Source: Corallococcus macrosporus DSM 14697
Lineage (GTDB): Bacteria > Myxococcota > Myxococcia > Myxococcales > Myxococcaceae
Length of the DNA: 64,000 bases
NCBI RefSeq assembly: GCF_002305895.1
Contig: NZ_CP022203.1
Location: forward strand, 8,590,001-8,654,000
Direction: 5' to 3'
A program made the position numbers and the translations under genes. A model generated the notes under the pieces. The model did no database searches. It saw only the letters and a list, made by a program, of their open reading frames with translations, and was not told the DNA's origin. Positions 48,236 to 57,624 of the stretch are shown here, piece after piece (position 1 is the first letter of the stretch; the number at the start of each line of letters is the position of its first letter).

Positions 48236-49178
48236 GAAGCAGGCCTACCACCCTTGCAGCGTGCCATGGGCCGCGCGCCGCGCGATACAGCAGTGCCACG
48301 CCCGCACTGTTCTGCAAGTCGCCATCAATTGCCCCTCGGTTCAGCTATCGCTCACCGAGAGTCCGCGCACCTGACAGTTCTTCTGCCCCGCACTTCTGTC
48401 GCGGGCGGCATGAGGTCTCGTTTCACGAGAGAGCGACGGAGATTCCAGCACTGCGTTCACGCGAAATCGTCACCAACGTTGCTCAACGCCTTTCGGCATC
48501 TCGGCAAGCGGGCCTTGGGTGCGTCGAAGGTCGAAGGCCGTCCCCCCTCCGGCAGCAGCGCCGGGACGGCCTGGGCTTCCTCACCGAGGCTGTCACTGCC
48601 CAATTGCATGGCCAGCCTCCTCCCACTCTACTGCCTCATCATGTCTCGGATTCCGCCGCCCAGTCCGTCCCTGCGCGCTGAACGGCGACCCTCCCACACG
48701 CTGTTGCGGCGCCCCCCACTGAGCGCTTCGCCACGACCGCAGAGTTGGAAACCGTCATGCGTGCGAGGCTGGCGCAGTCGGGGCCCTATTCGGCCGAAGA
48801 CGCGGTGAGGGGAGACCAGCAGGCGCTGTTGGATGCAAGTGACAGGGTCTGGGACTTTGACGTACCGACAGATGAGGGGGGCATCACCCCACCCATGACG
48901 GAAGGCGCCCACGCGGACGAGCTTTCGACGGAAACCGCCCCCCCAGCGGGCCGCGCGGGGCTGTCGCTTCGACGCGCCACCCGGACGAGGTGACGACCGC
49001 CCCCGGTGAGGGGAGACGCTGCCCGGAGGGACGGCGGCCGACGGCCTGACGCCTTCGCTCACCCCTCCCTACAGCCCCACGCTGCGCACATGCCGCCGGT
49101 CCGGCGTTCCTGTCGGGCTGGGCAGGTATTACTTGGTTCTGCTTCCCACCTGGGGAGCACATCCAGGAGGCGCACGCG
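48236..49178. other. Gene-free interval between module B and the toxin cassette
   Basis: About 940 bases between divergent genes. Frames up to 184 codons occur on both strands but overlap one another and show no domain or ribosome site that I can support. The interval contains one notable element, the CRISPR-repeat-like sequence at 48479-48514. Promoters for both flanking operons should lie here. Confidence 0.6.
48479..48514 (+). repeat. Solitary CRISPR-repeat-like sequence
   Basis: Aligned with the 36-base repeat of the array at 53209-59624, 32 of 36 positions agree. The differences are at repeat positions 1 (G to T), 23 (A to T), 28 (G to A) and 35 (A to C). The central 20 bases (repeat positions 3-22, GCTCAACGCCTTTCGGCATC) are unchanged. 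No second copy lies one spacer length away on either side. It stands about 4.7 kb from the array and about 11 kb from the cas genes. Confidence 0.85.
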
Positions 49179-50519
49179 ATGGGAAGACGCCGGTGGGTGG
49201 GGATTCTATTGCTGTGGCTGCTGCCGATGACCGGAGGGGCCTCGGAGCCTCCCGTTTCCGAGGAGGCCACGCCCTCACCGGCGCCTCCGCCGCGCCGGTG
49301 GTACTACCTGACGCGCCTGGAGGCGGCGACGCTGGCGCTGCTGCCGCGTGCAGGGGCGGGCGAGCGTGAGGGCTTCGTGCAGGTGGAGCCGACCGTCATC
49401 CTCGACGGCGGCCCGGAGTTCGGCCTCAACGTGGGCGCCCCGGTGCGGCTGCGCTTGTGGGGTGGCGCTGCGGGCGCGAGCGTCGTTCGGCGGGAGGACT
49501 GGGACAGCCTCTCGGACTGGGGCCAGCTCGTGCGCGGGCTCAAGTTCGGCTCGGACACCGCGCCGCTGGGGGTGTGGTTCGGCGCACTGGAAGGCTACAG
49601 CCTGCTCACGGGCCACCTCGTGCGGCGCTACTCCAACCGGATGAATCCGGATTACCACCCGGCCGGAGGCGTCCTCACCGGCACCGTGGGCCCGCTCTAC
49701 ACGGAAGCCTTTGTCTCGGACGTGCTGGGCGCGCGCCTCATGGGCGCGGAGCTCTCCCTGGACATGCAACACGTCCTCTTCGGCAAACCGAAGGAGAAGG
49801 GGCGCTACACGCTGGCGCTGTCGGCCGTGCATGACTGGGGCAAGGTGGGAGGACGCGCGCCCTCGGTGACGCTGGCTCACCTGGACGCGACCGCCGTGGT
49901 GCTGGTGCGTCCGGGCTTTGAAGCACTCGTGGTCGCGGGATGGGGAGGACGGCCGATCGAGGGCGGCGCGTGGGGAGCGGTGGCGGGCGTGGGCGCTGAT
50001 GCGGTGACACCCACGCTGGACATGACACTGCGCCTGGAGGTGCGCAGGCAGCACGGCGGCTTCCGGCAGGGCTTCTTCGGCCCCGACTACGAGTTGGCGC
50101 GTTTCCATGCGGCGGGCCCGGAGGGCGTGCCGCTGGCCGAGGCGGCGTTTCCGGAGGGCTTCTCCCTCTACGGAGAGGCGGCGGTCGGTTGGGATGCGGT
50201 GAGCTACGGCGGGCGCTACCGGCACCTGCAATTGTCGCTGGGCGCGGAAGCCTTCACCTGGGGCCGCTTCGACGTGGACGGGCGCGTCGCGGTGCAGCTC
50301 TTCGAGCGCAGCCTGGAAGTTGCCTTGAAGGGGCTGGGCGTGGGCATGGGGCAACCGGGAGCGCGTTACCTGGGGGCGGCCGAAGTGCGCTGGCGCGTCC
50401 TGAGAGGGCGCCTCTACGCGCTGGGCACGGGCGGCACGCTGCTGTTCCCGCAGGGGGATGGGACGCTACGACCGGGAGCCTTCGCTTCGGTGGGCCTGGG
50501 GGTGGAGCATGCGCGCTAA
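49179..50519 (+). CDS. Beta-barrel outer-membrane protein, SitB-like by position
   Basis: A 446-residue exported protein. The signal peptide is VGILLLWLLPMTGGASE. The mature part alternates short amphipathic strands with aromatic ends (YSLLTGHLVRRYS, YTLALSAVHDWG, LDMTLRLEVRRQ, YRHLQLSLGAEAF) and ends in strand-like GLGVEHAR, so an outer-membrane barrel is likely. It overlaps the lipoprotein-toxin gene (ATG 50509 inside its end). In Myxococcus the sitB gene stands at this place, before sitA and sitI. The assignment as SitB rests on gene order, not on sequence that I can match. Confidence 0.6.
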   Translation: MGRRRWVGILLLWLLPMTGGASEPPVSEEATPSPAPPPRRWYYLTRLEAATLALLPRAGAGEREGFVQVEPTVILDGGPEFGLNVGAPVRLRLWGGAAGASVVRREDWDSLSDWGQLVRGLKFGSDTAPLGVWFGALEGYSLLTGHLVRRYSNRMNPDYHPAGGVLTGTVGPLYTEAFVSDVLGARLMGAELSLDMQHVLFGKPKEKGRYTLALSAVHDWGKVGGRAPSVTLAHLDATAVVLVRPGFEALVVAGWGGRPIEGGAWGAVAGVGADAVTPTLDMTLRLEVRRQHGGFRQGFFGPDYELARFHAAGPEGVPLAEAAFPEGFSLYGEAAVGWDAVSYGGRYRHLQLSLGAEAFTWGRFDVDGRVAVQLFERSLEVALKGLGVGMGQPGARYLGAAEVRWRVLRGRLYALGTGGTLLFPQGDGTLRPGAFASVGLGVEHAR

Positions 50520-52131
50520 CGCCCTGTTGTTGTTCGTGGCCGTGCTCGCAACGGGCTGCGCGTCGCTGACGCCAGCTCCTGGCCGCGGCAGGAGCTTGAG
50601 CTACACGACGCGAGGTGCCACCGCCCCCCCGTTGGCGCCATCGCCGAGCGAGGAATACCCGCACGCCCCCGCCTCCCTGCCGCCATCAGTCGCGGGCCCC
50701 GAGGTGCCGGAACGGCTGAGCCGCCGTCGAGGCTTCCGTGAGGTTGCGACTGGCGCAAGTCCCGGGAGCGTGGCGGGAGCCGTTGGGGGCTTCGTTGCGC
50801 GTGGCACCGCGCAGGAGGATGCGTGGGAGAAGTTGCTGACGGACGCCGGGCTGGAAGAGCGAGACGAGCGGCCCATGGGTGGCGCGCTCTCGCCGACACA
50901 GGCGGCGCGCCTTCTGGGGGTGCTGCTCCGTAGGCCGGTGACGCTCGGCACCTTCCCGCCGCGAATGGCCGTGGGCTATCTGCTGCGCGAGGTGCTGGAG
51001 GAAGGCGAGGTGTCCCGAGACGAGCTGCTGCGCCGCGTGGAACGCTTCGCCCGGGTGGCGGTGCTACGGCCTGACGGGTACCTGGCCTGGACGCGCACCG
51101 GCCGCACGCAGCAGAAGGCCGCGCCCGTGGAGTGGAGGGACGGTGCCTTCCGTGCGGGCCCCTTCGAGCTGGGGCGCTTCTACGTGAGCAACGGCTTCGT
51201 CTTCCAGCTCGCGGACGAACGGCTGGCTCCTGTCGAGGGCTCGGTGTTCGTGGAGGTTTACGACGACGCAGACTACGTGGGCCGCACCCTGGACGGAGCC
51301 GAAGCGGCCTTCGTGAAGCTGGCGCTCTCCATCGGCCACTTCTTCACCTACCCGCTGGACAGCATCGCCTCACTGAAGAATCTGCCCGCTGGAGTGGCCG
51401 CGCTCATCGAATCGTCCCCGGAATACTTCGAGCGCTTCCGGTACATGACGCGCGGTGAGCAGGTGCAGGCCATCGCGGAGTTGGCCACGAACCTCCTCGT
51501 GACGACGGGCACCGCCACGGGTACCACGCGCACGATTACAGGGGCACTGGCCGGTGCCGAAGCAACGGTGCCGGTGCTGTCGCTGTCCGCGCGGGGAGCG
51601 CTGGCGATTGAGCGTGTCGCGGTGCCGGTGGGAAGGGCGGCGGCTGTTCTGGGCGGTGGACCTGGAGCCACGCTCATCCTTCACCGGGCCAACACGGCAG
51701 CGCCTGGCGCCGGGCCATCGAAGGGACCTGGGCAGTGGGGTCCTGCGAAGGAGTCCATGAAGCCGCCTGCCCGGCGCTATCAGGAGCAGATCACGGGACA
51801 TGGCGCCGACGAGGCATACTGGGTCGGCGGTATGAGTGCGGCAGAGGGTGGTGTGAAGTTCGACGGCTTCAAGGACGGCGTGCTACTGGAGGCAAAGGGG
51901 CCTAACTACGCCAACAAGTTCGAGGACAGCCTCGAGCCTAGATTCTGGTTCGCGAACTCAGGGGCAGCGGAGATGGTCAAGCAAGCACAGCGGCAGATCG
52001 AAAGTGTGCGTGGCATGGGCATCCCCATCGAATGGCATGTGGCCGAGGCGAAGGTGGCCGAGGCAATCGAGTTGCTCTTCGAGCGCAACCAGGTCAGCGA
52101 GATCAGAGTTGTCCACACCCCTCCCCTCTGA
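50509..52131 (+). CDS. Lipoprotein toxin with C-terminal Tox-REase-5 domain, SitA-like
   Basis: A 540-residue lipoprotein. The lipobox VLATGC gives acylated Cys near residue 17. Residues about 20-400 are the conserved delivery part, with a hydrophobic Ala/Gly-rich stretch near residues 340-390. Residues about 420-540 match Tox-REase-5: RRYQEQITGHG, FDGFKDGVLLEAKGPNY (the Asp and Glu-x-Lys of a restriction-endonuclease fold) and QAQRQIESVRGMGIPIEWHVAE. A lipidated protein ending in a nuclease domain is the design of SitA toxins, which pass between myxobacteria by TraAB outer-membrane exchange. Cognate immunity follows at once. The delivery route is inferred. Confidence 0.82.
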   Translation: MRANALLLFVAVLATGCASLTPAPGRGRSLSYTTRGATAPPLAPSPSEEYPHAPASLPPSVAGPEVPERLSRRRGFREVATGASPGSVAGAVGGFVARGTAQEDAWEKLLTDAGLEERDERPMGGALSPTQAARLLGVLLRRPVTLGTFPPRMAVGYLLREVLEEGEVSRDELLRRVERFARVAVLRPDGYLAWTRTGRTQQKAAPVEWRDGAFRAGPFELGRFYVSNGFVFQLADERLAPVEGSVFVEVYDDADYVGRTLDGAEAAFVKLALSIGHFFTYPLDSIASLKNLPAGVAALIESSPEYFERFRYMTRGEQVQAIAELATNLLVTTGTATGTTRTITGALAGAEATVPVLSLSARGALAIERVAVPVGRAAAVLGGGPGATLILHRANTAAPGAGPSKGPGQWGPAKESMKPPARRYQEQITGHGADEAYWVGGMSAAEGGVKFDGFKDGVLLEAKGPNYANKFEDSLEPRFWFANSGAAEMVKQAQRQIESVRGMGIPIEWHVAEAKVAEAIELLFERNQVSEIRVVHTPPL

Positions 52132-52875
52132 GTGGAGCCCCCTGTGACCGAGAGACCTGTGCCTGAGGGCTACTATGCAGGTGCCTACTGGGGACCTCGA
52201 AAGGAGTCGCCCGAAGAGTGCGCTCAGCGCGCGGCAAACTTCCTCAACCTCCTGGCCCCGCATGACCCGCTGCTAGCTCACTGGTACAAGCCTGCCCGGT
52301 CAGCCAAGGACGCGCGCAAGCACCCACTGATGCCGCCCGATGTGCCCACGCTCACCGGTTTATTCCGGCGCGGCGTCAACCGCGAGCGTGGCGGGCCAGC
52401 CATCGAGCAACTGGGGTACACCCTCTGGTTCGACAACGGCGGTGGGAAGTTCGACAGGGCAGGACTTCAGATTCTCTGTGGGTGTTACTCAGAGGCAGTC
52501 TCCAATGCGTGCGTATTGACCCTGCCCAGCACTGGCCCGGAAGCAGAGCGGGTGGGCGCCGTTCCTGTGCTGGCCGGAGCGGTGCGGAGCATGGCTATGA
52601 CCTGGGACCCTGACTGGGCGGTCGCCACCTCCGATAGCTTCAGGAGGTTGATGCGCGAACCGTCCAAGTCGAGCGCGTTCGTAGGCTGGGTCACGTACCT
52701 GTCGCGGCGTCGGGGGATGGTGCCACCGCTGCCTGCTCCTGTCCGCATCGAGCCAGTTGAGGACAAGGGCACGCTGATCATCCTCACACCCGAGCGCCTG
52801 ACGGCGAGGAACCCTGAGCACGTCGAGCAGGGCCGCCGTGTGTGCGAGTTGCTGGCCAGAGCTGGCCGCATGTAG
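52132..52875 (+). CDS. Imm52-like immunity protein, SitI-like
   Basis: A 247-residue cytoplasmic protein directly after the toxin stop, with a GTG start at 52132 (a GTG at 52144 is also possible). The N-terminal YYAGAYWGPRKESPEECAQRA and later HWYKPARSAKDARKH and TLWFDNGGG fit Imm52, the known partner of Tox-REase-5 domains. It has no signal, as expected for an inhibitor of a cytoplasmic nuclease. It ends the cassette; the CRISPR array starts 333 bases further on. Confidence 0.78.
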   Translation: MEPPVTERPVPEGYYAGAYWGPRKESPEECAQRAANFLNLLAPHDPLLAHWYKPARSAKDARKHPLMPPDVPTLTGLFRRGVNRERGGPAIEQLGYTLWFDNGGGKFDRAGLQILCGCYSEAVSNACVLTLPSTGPEAERVGAVPVLAGAVRSMAMTWDPDWAVATSDSFRRLMREPSKSSAFVGWVTYLSRRRGMVPPLPAPVRIEPVEDKGTLIILTPERLTARNPEHVEQGRRVCELLARAGRM

Positions 52876-53208
52876 CCCGTCACCTCCTGACTCTCCAATC
52901 GTTCCGCGAGCCGATGGAGGTGCCGCCATGTGTCCCCAGTGTCCCCCTCCAGCGTGGTTCGAGGTGGCACGCCGTGGGACGGGGCGGGAGGAAGAACCCG
53001 AGGGAAATCCAGGCGACGGCGGGTACCAGCCCGTCCTACTCGGTTTCGGTATCACCGACCCGGCAAACAGCCTGGAACTACCCAACACAGGAATGACACG
53101 GAGCGGAGGATGCCATGCCACCAGTGAGTGTGGGCACGGATCGGGACGCGCGCAGCCAAGCAGCCATGGACGGGCGGTTCGGGCGCTCTCATCAAGAGGG
53201 GCTTGAGA
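52876..53208. other. Interval between the toxin cassette and the CRISPR array
   Basis: 333 bases. A plus-strand frame (52838-53206) overlaps the end of the immunity gene and is not supported by domain or ribosome site. I see no degenerate repeat here. It is the presumed trailer side of the array. Confidence 0.5.
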
Positions 53209-56200
53209 GTGCTCAACGCCTTTCGGCATCACGGCGAGCGGGACACCCCGAAGGCCAGGATGGCTGCCTCTGAATCATTGTGCTCAACGCCTTCCGGCAT
53301 CACGGCGAGCGGGACCAGGACACCCCACCGTGCGGCAAGGGGTACGTCGCGTGCTCAACGCCTTTCGGCATCACGGCGAGCGGGACCAAGCCGCGTCGTT
53401 CGCGTGGTGCTTGTTGAATAGGTGCTCAACGCCTTTCGGCATCACGGCGAGCGGGACAACGTGCGGTCGGTGCACAGCCACTGGGCGCCACCATGTGCTC
53501 AACGCCTTTCGGCATCACGGCGAGCGGGACTGGAAGGTGTCGCACCGCAAGGGCGTGCGCGCCTTGTGCTCAACGCCTTTCGGCATCACGGCGAGCGGGA
53601 CTGGAGGAGGTCATCACCTCCATGGCAGAGGGCGCCGAGACGTGCTCAACGCCTTTCGGCATCACGGCGAGCGGGACCGTTGCAACCGGCGGCCTGCCGG
53701 AGGGCTCCGGGTCTACGTGCTCAACGCCTTTCGGCATCACGGCGAGCGGGACTGTGAGCCCACTTTCCAAACGTCTGGAAACCGTGTGTGCTCAACGCCT
53801 TTCGGCATCACGGCGAGCGGGACTGGGCTACGACTTCGGCTATCCATGGTGGCGCAAGTGTGCTCAACGCCTTTCGGCATCACGGCGAGCGGGACAAGTG
53901 TTACGTGGTGCATCTCTTCATAGATCATTCATGTGCTCAACGCCTTTCGGCATCACGGCGAGCGGGACCTGGCGAAGTTGTCACGGTGCATGTGAAGGAC
54001 TGCAAGTGCTCAACGCCTTTCGGCATCACGGCGAGCGGGACCGGATCCTCCACAACCTCCAGCCGATCTCCGCTCATGTGCTCAACGCCTTTCGGCATCA
54101 CGGCGAGCGGGACCCTCCGCCACCATGGCGTCGCGCTGGGGGTGGTGGTGCTCAACGCCTTTCGGCATCACGGCGAGCGGGACGCTGCGCGACGACTTGC
54201 TGGTGGCGTCCAGTAAGCGGTGCTCAACGCCTTTCGGCATCACGGCGAGTGGGACACCGCTCAGGTCCATCGCCTCGGCATCAACCATGGTGTGCTCAAC
54301 GCCTTTCGGCATCACGGCGAGCGGGACGATCCTCCGGTCCGTACTCACGAGCCCCTCAAAGATGTGCTCAACGCCTTTCGGCATCACGGCGAGCGGGACC
54401 ACACCGGATGGTCAATGTGTTCATCATCCCACGGTGCTCAACGCCTTTCGGCATCACGGCGAGCGGGACCGTCGGCGGCGAGTCAGGGCCTGGCGCACGG
54501 CCCATGGTGCTCAACGCCTTTCGGCATCACGGCGAGCGGGACGTTGCCCCGTATCGCCTTCGCCAGCCCCGCCGCGTGCTCAACGCCTTTCGGCATCACG
54601 GCGAGCGGGACGGTAACACGCTCCTCGTCAACGAGATTTTCTACAGGTGCTCAACGCCTTTCGGCATCACGGCGAGCGGGACTAGGTTCAGGGTCGACGT
54701 ATGCACAAACGGTGTGTGCTCAACGCCTTTCGGCATCACGGCGAGCGGGACCTACGACTGCCATGGGCTGGGCACCCGCCGAGCAGGTGCTCAACGCCTT
54801 TCGGCATCACGGCGAGCGGGACAGCGCGGTGCCGTTCGACAGGCAGCGCCGCTGCATGTGCTCAACGCCTTTCGGCATCACGGCGAGCGGGACATCCCCA
54901 GGACCACGGCTGACATACGCCTCCCACCTCGTGCTCAACGCCTTTCGGCATCACGGCGAGCGGGACACCACGTTCTACACGTTCAAACCTGAGAGAAACG
55001 ACGTGCTCAACGCCTTTCGGCATCACGGCGAGCGGGACTCCATCAAGCCCATCGCATCCAACCGCACGAAGTTGTGCTCAACGCCTTTCGGCATCACGGC
55101 GAGCGGGACCATGGAGCCTGAACCGCCGCTGGGTCCTCTCGGCGTGCTCAACGCCTTTCGGCATCACGGCGAGCGGGACCTGGGGCAGGGTGACCTCTAC
55201 GACCGCTACCTGGGGTGCTCAACGCCTTTCGGCATCACGGCGAGCGGGACACGAAACCGGGCCCTTCATGGGCATCATGAAAACGTGCTCAACGCCTTTC
55301 GGCATCACGGCGAGCGGGACGGTGCGTCGTCCTCGACTGCGAGGCGGACGCCGGGTGCTCAACGCCTTTCGGCATCACGGCGAGCGGGACCGTGGCTGCT
55401 GCCGCAGACGTTCAACCTCGGCATGTGCTCAACGCCTTTCGGCATCACGGCGAGCGGGACCATGCTCACGCGCGCGCGCTTGCTTCAGCTCCGTTTCGTG
55501 CTCAACGCCTTTCGGCATCACGGCGAGCGGGACGACCGCATCCTCGGGATCCTCCGGGTGGCCGAGGAGGTGCTCAACGCCTTTCGGCATCACGGCGAGC
55601 GGGACTGGGTTCACTGGTTACAGCTCGGCCGGTTCGGTGTGCTCAACGCCTTTCGGCATCACGGCGAGCGGGACACGCGCGACACGTCAACTCGGTCGCT
55701 GTATTTAGTGCTCAACGCCTTTCGGCATCACGGCGAGCGGGACAAGAAGGCCAAGGGCGTCAGGGCGCGGAAACTGAGGTGCTCAACGCCTTTCGGCATC
55801 ACGGCGAGCGGGACTAGGCGAACCACGCCACCTCCTTGCCAGCGAAGTACGTGCTCAACGCCTTTCGGCATCACGGCGAGCGGGACGTGCTGCTACCGGG
55901 ACGCGATGCGCACAGAAATCCAGCGGTGCTCAACGCCTTTCGGCATCACGGCGAGCGGGACCGCGTTCGGCTCCAGCATCCAGCGCGCGACGATTGGGTG
56001 CTCAACGCCTTTCGGCATCACGGCGAGCGGGACGTCCCGCTGCGCGAGCGCGTCATCCCGCTCGTCAGGTGCTCAACGCCTTTCGGCATCACGGCGAGCG
56101 GGACGCGGCACCAGGTGCCCCGCTGTGACTCGGGCGGAGGCGAAGGGTGCTCAACGCCTTTCGGCATCACGGCGAGCGGGACGCTTCACCACCTCCTCGT

Positions 56201-57601
56201 CCTCCGCCCAGGGGAGTGCTCAACGCCTTTCGGCATCACGGCGAGCGGGACGGGTCTCACTTCGCAACAGGGAGATCTCCAATGGCTGTGCTCAACGCCT
56301 TTCGGCATCACGGCGAGCGGGACCTCAACTCCAGCGCCGCGTCCCGCTGCGCGAGCGCGTGTGCTCAACGCCTTTCGGCATCACGGCGAGCGGGACCGGG
56401 CGCGGCAGGCGGTGGAGACGCTGGTGGTCGAGTGCTCAACGCCTTTCGGCATCACGGCGAGCGGGACCACTGGAGGTGCCCGGTGAGCGCCCCGGTGAAG
56501 GTGCTCAACGCCTTTCGGCATCACGGCGAGCGGGACTGAGAGGGGTAGAGCGTGATTTCCATGACGTCATGTGCTCAACGCCTTTCGGCATCACGGCGAG
56601 CGGGACTATGCCGGTGAATAGAACGACCAAGGGCGGATACGAGTGCTCAACGCCTTTCGGCATCACGGCGAGCGGGACCCGTCGCCGCCACCAGAGATGG
56701 ACACCAGGGAGTGTGCTCAACGCCTTTCGGCATCACGGCGAGCGGGACGAGGCTGACCGCTACAGCACCCGGGAGGAAGCCGTGCTCAACGCCTTTCGGC
56801 ATCACGGCGAGCGGGACGTTGCTCGGCTTCCGGCACGAGAAGTACGGCGACAGGTGCTCAACGCCTTTCGGCATCACGGCGAGCGGGACCTCACTGTGTC
56901 GTCTCAGACTGCACTTCCTGCTGGACGGTGCTCAACGCCTTTCGGCATCACGGCGAGCGGGACCCTGTCCGTCGTACTCGCCCAGCGACTGGACAGCCGG
57001 TGCTCAACGCCTTTCGGCATCACGGCGAGCGGGACGAGGGCGCTGGTTACGAGATGGTGGACTGAGAGAGGTGCTCAACGCCTTTCGGCATCACGGCGAG
57101 CGGGACGAGATGGACGTGGGTGAGCTGCGCGCCCGCTACGCGTGCTCAACGCCTTTCGGCATCACGGCGAGCGGGACCGCATGGCGCGCGAGGCGGCATC
57201 GGGTCTGTCACGTGCTCAACGCCTTTCGGCATCACGGCGAGCGGGACGGGGCGCAGTCGATTCAGTTCACCTCGGGGGGGAGTGCTCAACGCCTTTCGGC
57301 ATCACGGCGAGCGGGACAGCATCTTCGTCAGGCCCTGAAGCAGAGAGGAATCCCTGTGCTCAACGCCTTTCGGCATCACGGCGAGCGGGACACACCACAA
57401 TTCAGATCGGTACTGGCGCAGCAGGTGCTCAACGCCTTTCGGCATCACGGCGAGCGGGACCACTTCTCCGGTAGTGGGGCGCGACGAATCCGCATGTGTG
57501 CTCAACGCCTTTCGGCATCACGGCGAGCGGGACACGATGCCGAGGATATTTGTAAGTGTTTGTTGGTGCTCAACGCCTTTCGGCATCACGGCGAGCGGGA
57601 C
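53209..57601 (-). CRISPR. CRISPR array, leader-distal block of 62 repeats
   Basis: Repeats are 36 bases, reading GTGCTCAACGCC...GCGAGCGGGAC on the plus strand, at 53209, 53280, 53351 and so on to 57566. Spacers are 33-42 bases. Sixty-two repeats were counted; nearly all are identical. The second repeat (53280) has C for T at position 15, and the one at 54220 has a T for C in GCGAGTGGGAC. The variant near the left end agrees with a trailer there. Two spacers (56034-56068 and 56324-56360) share 20 bases. The array is probably transcribed leftward from the cas2 side. Confidence 0.97.
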
Positions 57602-57615
57602 CGGAATTGGTTCAT

Positions 57616-57624
57616 AGTCTCTCC
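57616..57624. repeat. Left 9-bp target duplication of the IS4 insertion
   Basis: AGTCTCTCC, repeated exactly at 58928-58936. Joining the two halves of the split spacer with one copy gives a 36-base spacer (14 + 9 + 13), the normal length here. Confidence 0.95.

Noticed and set aside
48254-48808. A 184-codon plus-strand frame in the gap before the toxin cassette
   Set aside because: It runs through the CRISPR-like repeat, lacks a ribosome site and shows no family pattern.
52838-53206. A 122-codon frame before the CRISPR array
   Set aside because: It overlaps the end of the Imm52-like gene and has no recognisable protein feature.
54220-57123. Very long reading frames (up to 967 codons) through the CRISPR array
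   Set aside because: They are translations of the repeat, which has no stop in several frames (recurring LNAFRHHGERD or AQRLSASRRAG). There is no start context or protein feature.
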